Part shown: positions 1 to 5,133 of the stretch, one piece after another
How the letters are laid out: the number at the start of each line of letters is the position of its first letter
Numbering within the stretch: position 1 is the first letter of the stretch
The notes under the pieces: generated by a model
Told to the model about the DNA's origin: nothing
The model's database searches: none
Seen by the model: only the letters and a program-made list of their open reading frames with translations
Made by a program: the position numbers and the translations under genes
DNA from: an uncultured Oscillospiraceae bacterium
GTDB taxonomy: Bacteria > Bacillota > Clostridia > Oscillospirales > Oscillospiraceae
NCBI GenBank assembly: GCA_934567115.1
Contig: CAKTJA010000073.1
Location: 1-6,682, forward strand
DNA: 6,682 bases
Reading direction: 5' to 3'

Positions 1-122
1 CCCTCGGGCTGAGGCTTTCCCTTCGGCTCCACAGCGGCGCGCTCTTCGTCTTCGCCGCCTTCGGCCTGCTCTGGAGAACGCTGCGGCAACTGGGGCTTGC
101 GAACGGCGGCAAAAAAGTGTAG
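1..122 (+). CDS. 3' end of a hydrophobic (probable membrane) protein gene, cut by the window start
   Basis: An open frame enters from the left edge (codons begin at base 3) and ends at TAG 120-122, giving 39 visible C-terminal residues. The tail has an amphipathic start (LGLRLSLRLHSG), a hydrophobic stretch (ALFVFAAFGLLW) and a basic end (GGKKV), as expected for the last transmembrane helix of an inner-membrane protein. The 'ALF..FGL' pattern recalls the end of TMEM165/GDT1-type cation transporters, but 39 residues cannot establish a family. The stop lies only 33 bases before the next start and no terminator hairpin intervenes, so it may be co-transcribed with the radical-SAM pair downstream. 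Confidence 0.6.
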   Translation, partial: LGLRLSLRLHSGALFVFAAFGLLWRTLRQLGLANGGKKV

Positions 123-141
123 AATACAGTCATACCTCGAC

Positions 142-148
142 AAAGGAG
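142..148 (+). promoter_or_regulatory. Ribosome binding site that selects the GTG start at 156
   Basis: AAAGGAG lies at 142-148. The in-frame TTG at 150 is only one base away, too close for initiation, whereas the GTG at 156 has a 7-base spacer. The radical-SAM protein is therefore best started at GTG 156, two codons shorter than the longest open frame. Confidence 0.75.
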
Positions 149-155
149 CTTGACT

Positions 156-1988
156 GTGGACAAAAAACTGGAGCGTATTCTGCCCCGTGTGCAAAAGCCG
201 GCGCGCTATGTGGGCGGCGAATACAACGCGGTAATGAAGGACAGGGCGCAGGTGGACACGCGCATTGCGTTCTGCTTCCCGGACACCTATGAGATCGGCA
301 TGTCGAACCTCGGCATGCGCATCCTCTACGGGGTCATGAACCGCATGGACGGCGTGTGGTGCGAACGCGTTTTCGCCCCATGGGGCGATATGGAGGAGGA
401 AATGCGCAAGGCGGAGCTGCCGCTCTACGCGCTTGAGTCCGGCGACCCTATTCGGGACTTTGATATCATCGCGTTTTCCGTCGGCTACGAAATGGCGTTC
501 CCCGCCATCCTCAACATGCTCGACCTCGCGGGACTGCCGATCCGCTCCGCCGAGCGGACGGAGCTTACCCCCCTCGTCATCGCCGGCGGGACCGCCATGT
601 TCAACTGCGAACCGCTCGCCGACTTCATCGACCTTGCCGAGATCGGCGAAGGTGAGGAAATGAACGTCGAACTGATCGAGCTGCACCGCAGAGCGCGGCG
701 CGAGGGGTGGAGCAAGCAGGAATTTCTCTGTAAAGCCGCTCAGCTTGACGGCATTTATGTCCCAAGCCTTTACGATATAGAATACCATGAGGGCGGCACG
801 GTGAAGGCCATCACGCCGAAATGCGGCGCGCCCCGGGTCGTCACCAAGCGCATCATGCGCAGCATGGACAGCGCGTACTTCCCCGCGAAGACCATCGTGC
901 CGTCCACCGAGATCGTGCAGGACCGCACGACGCTCGAGCTGTTCCGCGGCTGCATCCGCGGCTGCCGCTTCTGTCAGGCCGGGTACGTCTACCGGCCCGT
1001 CCGCAGCCGTTCGGAAAAGCTTCTTGTGGAATATGCGAAGGAAGCGATCCAGGATTCCGGGTACGAGGAGATGACGCTCTCCTCCCTTTCCACGTCGGAC
1101 TACCCCTCGCTCGTGCAGCTGTGCGACGATCTGGAGGAGTTCTGCGCCGCGCGGCATGTGAACCTCTCGCTCCCCAGTCTGCGCGCGGACAACTTCTCCA
1201 TGGCGCTGATGGAGCGGCTGCAAAAGGGCCGAAAGACCGGGCTGACCTTCGCGCCAGAGGCCGGGACGCAGCGGCTGCGCGACGCGATCAATAAAAATCT
1301 TACGGAGGACGACCTGCTTGAATCCTGCCGCCGCGCCTTCGCCGGCGGCTACAGCGCGGTGAAGCTCTATTTCATGCTGGGCCTTCCGACCGAGACGGAC
1401 GAGGACGTGCTCGGCATCGCCGAGGTCGCGTCCCATGTGATGCACGCCTGGCGGGAGAGCGCAAGCAACAAAAACCGGGGCGTGCGCATCACGGTCTCCA
1501 CCTCATGGTTCGTGCCGAAGCCGCACACCGCCTTCCAGTGGGAGCCGCAGATCCCCAAGGAGGAATATGAGCGGCGCGTTCGGCTCCTGCGGGAAAACAT
1601 GCTGACGAAGTCCGTCACCTATAACTGGCACGACAGCGACACCAGCTTTCTGGAGGCTGTGCTCTCCCGCGGGGACCGCCGTTTGTGTAAAGTACTGGAA
1701 ACAGCATGGCGCAAAGGGGAAAAGCTTTCCGCTTGGGAGGAGTATTTTTCCCTCGACCGCTGGCTGGACGCATTCGCCGAGTGCGGGCTTGACCCGCATT
1801 TTTACGCCAACCGCACGCGCCCGGAGGACGAGCTTCTGCCGTGGAGCATGATCTCAAGCGGCGTAACGGAGGACTACCTCCGGCGGGAGCATAAGCGTGC
1901 CTACCAGTCCGTCACCACGCCGGACTGCCGTACGCAGTGCGGCGGCTGCGGTGCGAATCTTCTGCTTGGGAGGAAGTGCGATGGCTAA
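156..1988 (+). CDS. TIGR03960-type radical SAM protein with N-terminal B12-binding-like domain
   Basis: This 610-residue protein (GTG start) belongs to the uncharacterised radical-SAM family found with, or fused to, a DUF2344 partner. The opening KPARYVGGEYN is typical of the family. Residues about 36-170 form a Rossmann-like B12-binding-type domain, but the cobalamin DxHxxG position reads D43-T-Y45-E-I-G48, so the usual axial His is Tyr. The radical-SAM domain follows, with the cluster motif C266-x3-C270-x2-C273 inside ELFRGCIRGCRFCQAG and a later FAPEAGTQRLRD segment typical of this class. The C-terminus carries a second Cys group, CRTQCGGC (C-x3-C-x2-C), plus another Cys near the end. Length fits the unfused family form. 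It overlaps the next gene by 8 bases, implying translational coupling. The substrate is not known to me; a role in RNA or translation chemistry is only inference from the usual neighbours. Confidence 0.93.
   Translation: MDKKLERILPRVQKPARYVGGEYNAVMKDRAQVDTRIAFCFPDTYEIGMSNLGMRILYGVMNRMDGVWCERVFAPWGDMEEEMRKAELPLYALESGDPIRDFDIIAFSVGYEMAFPAILNMLDLAGLPIRSAERTELTPLVIAGGTAMFNCEPLADFIDLAEIGEGEEMNVELIELHRRARREGWSKQEFLCKAAQLDGIYVPSLYDIEYHEGGTVKAITPKCGAPRVVTKRIMRSMDSAYFPAKTIVPSTEIVQDRTTLELFRGCIRGCRFCQAGYVYRPVRSRSEKLLVEYAKEAIQDSGYEEMTLSSLSTSDYPSLVQLCDDLEEFCAARHVNLSLPSLRADNFSMALMERLQKGRKTGLTFAPEAGTQRLRDAINKNLTEDDLLESCRRAFAGGYSAVKLYFMLGLPTETDEDVLGIAEVASHVMHAWRESASNKNRGVRITVSTSWFVPKPHTAFQWEPQIPKEEYERRVRLLRENMLTKSVTYNWHDSDTSFLEAVLSRGDRRLCKVLETAWRKGEKLSAWEEYFSLDRWLDAFAECGLDPHFYANRTRPEDELLPWSMISSGVTEDYLRREHKRAYQSVTTPDCRTQCGGCGANLLLGRKCDG
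1968..1975 (+). promoter_or_regulatory. Ribosome binding site inside the radical-SAM gene for the DUF2344 partner
   Basis: GGGAGGAA at 1968-1975, within the last codons of the radical-SAM gene, precedes ATG 1981 by a normal distance (GGAGG core 1969-1973, 7-base spacer). It fixes the partner's start at 1981 and makes the 84 bases of open frame upstream of that ATG part of the preceding gene only. Confidence 0.8.
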
Positions 1989-2643
1989 GCTGAGGCTGCT
2001 GTTCGTCAAGGAGGCGCAGGCCTCCTATATCTCGCATCTTGACACAATGCGCACGTTCCAGCGCGTGTTCCCGCGCGCGGCGCTGCACCTGAAGCATTCC
2101 AACGGGTTCCACCCGCACCCGATCATCTCCATCGTTCTGCCGCTCTCCGTCTGCCAGTCGAGCGACTGCGAGCTGCTCGATTTCGAAACGCTGGAGGAAA
2201 GCGACGGCGCGGGCGTCGCCGAAAAGCTCAATCCCGGCCTTCCCGCCGGGCTGCGCGCGGTCGCCTGCTACCCCGCCGTCCGTCCGGTCCGCGAGCTTGC
2301 GTTTCTGCGTGCGCAGCTGGAGCTGATCTATGACGGCGGCGTTCCCGCAGACGCGGTCCCCTCTCTGCGCGAGCTGTTTTCGCGCGGATCCCTTATCATC
2401 GAAAAACGCACCAAGCACAAGGAGCTTGCGCAGGTGGACGTCGCTCCCCTGCTTCGCGAGATATCATTTGACGCGCGGGACGGAAGCGTTTTCGTCGACG
2501 CCGTCGTTGCCGCGCAGAATCCCGGGCTGAACCCGGCCTTTCTTGCGCAGCTGATCGAGCGGGAGCTGCCGCAGTACAGGCCCGATTTTGTCCGCGTACG
2601 GCGCAGAGAGCTGTACGACGCGAAAATGGAGCCTTTCCGGTAA
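1981..2643 (+). CDS. TIGR03936/DUF2344 radical-SAM-linked protein
   Basis: This 220-residue soluble protein begins MAKLRLLFVKEAQASYISHLD, the family hallmark, followed by SNGFHPHP (residues 40-47) and SSDCELLDF (60-68), where the family keeps an S-x-G-F-x-P-x-P stretch and an acidic Glu/Asp cluster. A later EKRTKHKELAQVDV segment is also typical. Family length is about 200-240 residues, so it looks complete. In some genomes this domain is fused to the C-terminus of the TIGR03960 radical-SAM protein; here the two are separate genes overlapping by 8 bases (ATG 1981, upstream stop 1986-1988), strong evidence that they work together. No enzymatic activity is established to my knowledge. The conserved His, Asp and Glu could serve catalysis or substrate binding, but that is inference. 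In many Firmicutes the pair precedes the RNase G and ribosomal protein L21/L27 genes; here a glycosyltransferase follows. Confidence 0.9.
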   Translation: MAKLRLLFVKEAQASYISHLDTMRTFQRVFPRAALHLKHSNGFHPHPIISIVLPLSVCQSSDCELLDFETLEESDGAGVAEKLNPGLPAGLRAVACYPAVRPVRELAFLRAQLELIYDGGVPADAVPSLRELFSRGSLIIEKRTKHKELAQVDVAPLLREISFDARDGSVFVDAVVAAQNPGLNPAFLAQLIERELPQYRPDFVRVRRRELYDAKMEPFR

Positions 2644-2680
2644 TCCTCCCCTTCAGGCGAAAAAAACAGGTCCCCCCTGT

Positions 2681-2707
2681 CTGACGGGCCGCCTTCGGCC
2701 TTATAAT
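2681..2707 (+). promoter_or_regulatory. Possible promoter for the WecG/TagA-type gene
   Basis: A perfect -10 box TATAAT lies at 2702-2707. The best -35 match is CTGACG at 2681-2686 (four of six) with a short 15-base spacer that also contains a small hairpin (GGCCG 2687-2691, CGGCC 2696-2700). Transcription would start near 2714 and leave a GC-rich leader of about 127 bases before ATG 2841. That leader can form several short helices, for example GAGGGTCC 2711-2718 with GGACCTC 2730-2736, but I recognise no riboswitch class. Just upstream, ACAGG 2666-2670 and CCTGT 2676-2680 form a small hairpin with an A-run on its left, which would read as a weak terminator on the minus strand. The promoter is tentative. 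Confidence 0.3.
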
Positions 2708-2840
2708 TATGAGGGTCCCCAGATCAGCCGGACCTCTCCCCTCCTGCGGCAGCGGGCTTTTAAGGGGATCCGGGCGCAATCCCGTTCCGGTCGCCCGCCC
2801 GCATGCAAGACGGGAGCATTTTAAAAAACGAGGCACAGCT

Positions 2841-3557
2841 ATGCGAATCAATATTCTCGGCGTCGGTTTTGACAATGTAACAATGGAGGAAGCGGTCGCG
2901 CGCGGCCGCGCGCTGCTCGAGGACGGCGGAACGCATTATGTCGTTACCCCGAATCCCGAGATCGTTGAAAGCTGCCGCACGGACCCGGACGCGATGTCCG
3001 CCGTCAACGGAGCGGACCTTGTGCTTCCGGACGGCATCGGCGTGGTCTACGGCGCAAGGCTTCTCGGCACACCGCTGCGTGAACGCGTTCCGGGCATCGA
3101 ATTCGGCACAGCCATGATCGAGCACTGCGCCCACACCGGAAAAGCGGTCTTTCTTCTCGGCGCGAAGCCCGGTGTGGCGGAGAAAGCGGCGGAGCGTCTC
3201 TGCGCGCGCTTCGCGGGGCTGCGCATCGCCGGCACGCGCGACGGCTATTTCACCGACAGCGCCGCCGCAGCCGAGGAGATCCGGAGCTCCGGCGCGGAGA
3301 TGGCTCTCGTATGCCTCGGCGCACCGAAGCAGGAGAAGTGGATGGCACGGTACGGCGCGGACACGGGCGCAAAGCTTCTGCTCGGACTCGGCGGCTCGCT
3401 GGACGTTTTCGCCGGCGTCGCACAGCGCGCTCCCGATTTCTTCTGCAAGCACAATCTCGAGTGGTTTTACCGTCTGGTCAAAAATCCCTCCCGCGCCGGG
3501 CGCATGATGAAGCTTCCGCTTTTTCTGGTCCATGTCGCGGCCGAGCGGAAGCGCTGA
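2841..3557 (+). CDS. WecG/TagA/CpsF family glycosyltransferase (GT26)
   Basis: This 238-residue protein starts MRINILGVGFDNVTMEEAV, the usual family opening. Residues 33-40 (YVVTPNPE) and the DGIG stretch at D64 match the conserved Thr/Asn and the proposed catalytic Asp of TagA-type enzymes. The ERVPGIEF and GAPKQEKWM motifs follow, and the C-terminus (HNLEWFYRLVKNPSR) is the basic, amphipathic tail that associates these enzymes with the membrane. Family members transfer N-acetylmannosamine or N-acetylmannosaminuronate from a UDP donor to a lipid-linked N-acetylglucosamine at the cytoplasmic face, for wall teichoic acid or other surface polysaccharide. The exact donor cannot be read from sequence. 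ATG 2841 is preceded by GAGG (2830-2833, 7-base spacer); 44 upstream in-frame codons have no comparable site and look noncoding. No other polysaccharide gene is in the window, so the pathway partners must be elsewhere. Confidence 0.92.
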   Translation: MRINILGVGFDNVTMEEAVARGRALLEDGGTHYVVTPNPEIVESCRTDPDAMSAVNGADLVLPDGIGVVYGARLLGTPLRERVPGIEFGTAMIEHCAHTGKAVFLLGAKPGVAEKAAERLCARFAGLRIAGTRDGYFTDSAAAAEEIRSSGAEMALVCLGAPKQEKWMARYGADTGAKLLLGLGGSLDVFAGVAQRAPDFFCKHNLEWFYRLVKNPSRAGRMMKLPLFLVHVAAERKR

Positions 3558-3590
3558 CCTTCCATCCATCGGCCTGTCCGTGCCGCGCGG

Positions 3591-3624
3591 TGTGAAAAGG
3601 GACGCGGAGCGTCCCATCTTCACA
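3591..3624 (-). terminator. Hairpin terminator between convergent genes
   Basis: A perfect 7-bp stem GGGACGC 3599-3605 / GCGTCCC 3609-3615 closes a 3-base loop. It is flanked by a second inverted pair, TGTGAA 3591-3596 and TTCACA 3619-3624. Read on the minus strand, the GC stem is followed by a short T-run (complement of 3595-3598), 24 bases past the stop of the cysteine-rich small gene. It also lies 33 bases past the stop of the WecG/TagA-type gene on the plus strand, where no T-run follows directly, so it could serve both strands but fits the minus strand better. Confidence 0.65.
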
Positions 3625-3639
3625 GGAGGGTTTTCAGTT

Positions 3640-3789
3640 TCAGCAGCAGCAGTTGTCGCTGCTGTTGTTGTTACAGCCGCAGCCGCAGTTGTTGCCGCAG
3701 CCGCAGCCGTTTCCGCAGCCGCCGCAGGCGAACAGGATCAGGATGATGATCAGGATCAGCCACACGCAGGAGCAATCGTTATTGCACAT
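3640..3789 (-). CDS. 49-residue Cys/Gly/Asn-rich small membrane-type protein
   Basis: The minus-strand frame runs from ATG (3789-3787) to TGA (3642-3640). The product begins MCNNDCSC, continues with the hydrophobic segment VWLILIIILILFA (residues 9-21), then CGGCGNGCGCGNNCGCGC (22-39), a polar NNNSSDN linker and a terminal CCC. Composition is 13 Cys, 9 Asn and 8 Gly, with no Lys, Arg, His, Pro or Thr; the only charges are two Asp. A well-placed GAGGTG site (complement of 3797-3802, 7-base spacer), a possible promoter and a hairpin terminator bracket it, making it a self-contained gene. Short 'high-cysteine' proteins of this build occur, to my recollection, in Clostridia and are uncharacterised. 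Possible roles are thiol cross-linked spore or envelope material, metal binding, or a secreted peptide; none is shown. The hydrophobic run is short for a membrane span unless flanking Cys/Gly are included. Confidence 0.72.
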   Translation of the reverse strand: MCNNDCSCVWLILIIILILFACGGCGNGCGCGNNCGCGCNNNSSDNCCC

Positions 3790-3796
3790 TCATTTT

Positions 3797-3802
3797 CACC
3801 TC
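3797..3802 (-). promoter_or_regulatory. Ribosome binding site for the Cys-rich small gene
   Basis: On the minus strand GAGGTG (plus bases 3797-3802) is separated by 7 bases from ATG 3789-3787. A closer ATG lies between them in another frame, but it meets a stop after a few codons, so the start at 3789 is preferred. This site is the main argument, with the terminator, that the small frame is translated. Confidence 0.7.
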
Positions 3803-3820
3803 GCTTATCATGTTCTGCAC

Positions 3821-3829
3821 TATACTATG
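3821..3829 (-). promoter_or_regulatory. Possible -10 element of the Cys-rich small gene
   Basis: The minus strand reads CATAGTATA here, about 30 bases upstream of the start codon, placing a transcription start near 3814 and a leader of roughly 25 bases. The pattern CATA-N3-TA resembles the -10 element used by the mother-cell sporulation factors SigE and SigK. The TCCTATT upstream is a partial match to a SigE -35, but only 12 bases away, shorter than the usual 14-15. The same bases on the plus strand give TATACT (3821-3826), five of six matches to a vegetative -10 facing mltG but with no -35. Assignment to either strand is uncertain. Confidence 0.3.
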
Positions 3830-3850
3830 CACGGCAGAGAAAATAGGAAC

Positions 3851-3880
3851 TTGACCACCAAAAAAACTTTTATGCATCTT
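3851..3880 (+). promoter_or_regulatory. Weak promoter-like element upstream of mltG
   Basis: TTGACC at 3851-3856 matches five of six bases of a vegetative -35. The best-spaced -10 is poor (CATCTT 3875-3880, 18-base spacer, three of six), and transcription from it would start almost at the ribosome binding site. The upstream TATACT at 3821-3826 is the alternative -10. Since mltG is preceded by a gene on the opposite strand, a promoter must lie within 3790-3900, but I cannot place it firmly. Confidence 0.2.
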
Positions 3881-3900
3881 TGGAAGGAGCGCCGTTTTCT

Positions 3901-5070
3901 ATGAATAACGAAGAGAAATACAATACCGCGCGCTGGGACGCCGAGCAGGTGCGCCGGGAATCGCACCCGCAGTCCCCCGACGCGCAGAGGAACCGGCGGC
4001 AGAGAAAAAAACGCAAGGGCGCGGCCCGCCGCTTTCTGCTCTGGCTCATTTTCGTCTTTGTGACCTCATCTATTTTAGCGGGCGTCGGCTGGCTTCTGGC
4101 GAACGATATGTGCGCGTTCAATAAGGAGCCTGTCACCGCGACGGTCGAGGTCACGAAGGACGACACGCTCGGCTCGATCGCCACCAAGCTGAAGGACGAG
4201 GGCCTGATCCAGTACAAATGGTTCTTCAAGCTCTTTGGAAGGGTCCGCGGCGCGGAGGATAAGATCGGCATCGGAAGCTACACGCTCAATACCGACATGG
4301 ACTACAACGCCCTGATTGAGGGCATGCGCAACCGCAACGCAACGCTCAACGCGGATACGGTCCGCGTCTCCATTCCGGAGGGCTACAGCGTTCGGCAGAT
4401 CGTGTCGCTCCTTGCGAAGTACGGCGTCAACACCGAGGACGCTCTGCTTGAGGCGGTGGAAAAGGGCAGCTACGACTATCCCTTCCTCAACTCGGACCGC
4501 AGCGGCATCGCCCGGCTGGAGGGTTATCTGTTCCCGGACACCTACGATTTCTATGTCAACGAAAATCCGGAGCGCGCGATCCGTCGTCTGCTTGACAATT
4601 TCACCGTCAAAATGGGCGAGGAAATGATGGAGCAGGTGGACGCCTCCGGCTACTCGCTCGATAAGATCCTGATCATCGCGTCCCTGATCGAAAAGGAAAC
4701 GGACGGCAGCGACCGCACCAAGATCGCGTCTGTAATTTACAACCGCCTCAACAACGTCGGCGAGACCTATCACAAGCTTGAGATCGACGCTTCCGTGATC
4801 TACGGCCTCGGATATGCAAAGGGAGAGACCTTTACAGGCTCTCTGACGCAAGCCGATCTTGACAAGGATACGCCGTACAACCTGCGCATTCACGAGGGCC
4901 TCCCCCCCACCCCGATCTGCAATCCTGGTCTCGCCTCCATTCAGGCGGCGCTCGACCCGGCGGACACCAACTATTACTTCTACGCTCTCGGTACGGACAA
5001 GCTTCATCACTTCTTCAAAACCTACGCCGAACATCTGAGCTTCGTCAACTCCAAGCAGTACGGCGGATGA
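3901..5070 (+). CDS. mltG: Endolytic peptidoglycan transglycosylase MltG (YceG family)
   Basis: This 389-residue protein has a charged cytoplasmic N-terminus (RNRRQRKKRKGAARR, residues 30-44), one transmembrane helix (about 45-67) and an extracytoplasmic YceG domain. Residues about 78-150 form the LysM-like subdomain (VTKDDTLGSIATKLKDEGL). The catalytic Glu is E264 in IIASLIEKETDG, equivalent to E218 of the E. coli enzyme; IYNRL, DASVIYGLG, GLPPTPICNPG and the terminal HHFFKTYAEH are further family motifs. MltG cleaves nascent glycan strands near the membrane and acts as a terminase during elongation, producing an anhydro end. ATG 3901 has AAGGAG at 3884-3889 (an 11-base spacer, slightly long); a TTG at 3880 in frame overlaps that site and is not credible. 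The U32-family gene follows after 63 bases without a terminator, so the two are probably co-transcribed. Confidence 0.96.
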   Translation: MNNEEKYNTARWDAEQVRRESHPQSPDAQRNRRQRKKRKGAARRFLLWLIFVFVTSSILAGVGWLLANDMCAFNKEPVTATVEVTKDDTLGSIATKLKDEGLIQYKWFFKLFGRVRGAEDKIGIGSYTLNTDMDYNALIEGMRNRNATLNADTVRVSIPEGYSVRQIVSLLAKYGVNTEDALLEAVEKGSYDYPFLNSDRSGIARLEGYLFPDTYDFYVNENPERAIRRLLDNFTVKMGEEMMEQVDASGYSLDKILIIASLIEKETDGSDRTKIASVIYNRLNNVGETYHKLEIDASVIYGLGYAKGETFTGSLTQADLDKDTPYNLRIHEGLPPTPICNPGLASIQAALDPADTNYYFYALGTDKLHHFFKTYAEHLSFVNSKQYGG

Positions 5071-5133
5071 TCGGCACAAGGGAGCGGCGTCCCGCGCAGC
5101 GCGGCGGCGCCGCTTCTTCTGAGAAAGGAACGC

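Noticed and set aside
2661..2680. Hairpin with an adjacent A-run that reads as a minus-strand terminator
   Set aside because: The stem is only 5 bp and no minus-strand gene is visible upstream of it, so it was mentioned only in the promoter entry and not annotated as a terminator.
2760..3623. Minus-strand frame of 287 codons opposite the glycosyltransferase
   Set aside because: It covers a well-supported WecG/TagA-family gene on the other strand, has no recognisable motif, and its start region runs through the convergent terminator.
3640..3760. Tandem-repeat or CRISPR-like appearance of the GCAGCC/GTT and CAGGAT units
   Set aside because: The units follow codon phase of the Cys-Gly and Ile-Leu residues in the small gene and have no regular repeat-spacer spacing, so low-complexity coding explains them.
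3532..3904. Plus-strand open frames of Ala/Val-rich (3532-3846) and Gln/Pro/Leu-rich (3653-3904) composition
   Set aside because: They are the complement of the repetitive Cys/Gly codons and Ile/Leu codons of the minus-strand small gene. They lack a convincing ribosome binding site and run through the terminator hairpin or the mltG RBS.
4075..5079. Long minus-strand frame of 334 codons opposite mltG
   Set aside because: It is an antisense shadow of a strongly recognised gene in GC-rich DNA, and its translation has no recognisable domain.
5071..5133. Self-complementary GCGGCGCCGC between mltG and trhP as a possible terminator
   Set aside because: The palindrome has no loop-competent stem followed by a T-run, and the gap is short, so co-transcription is the simpler reading.
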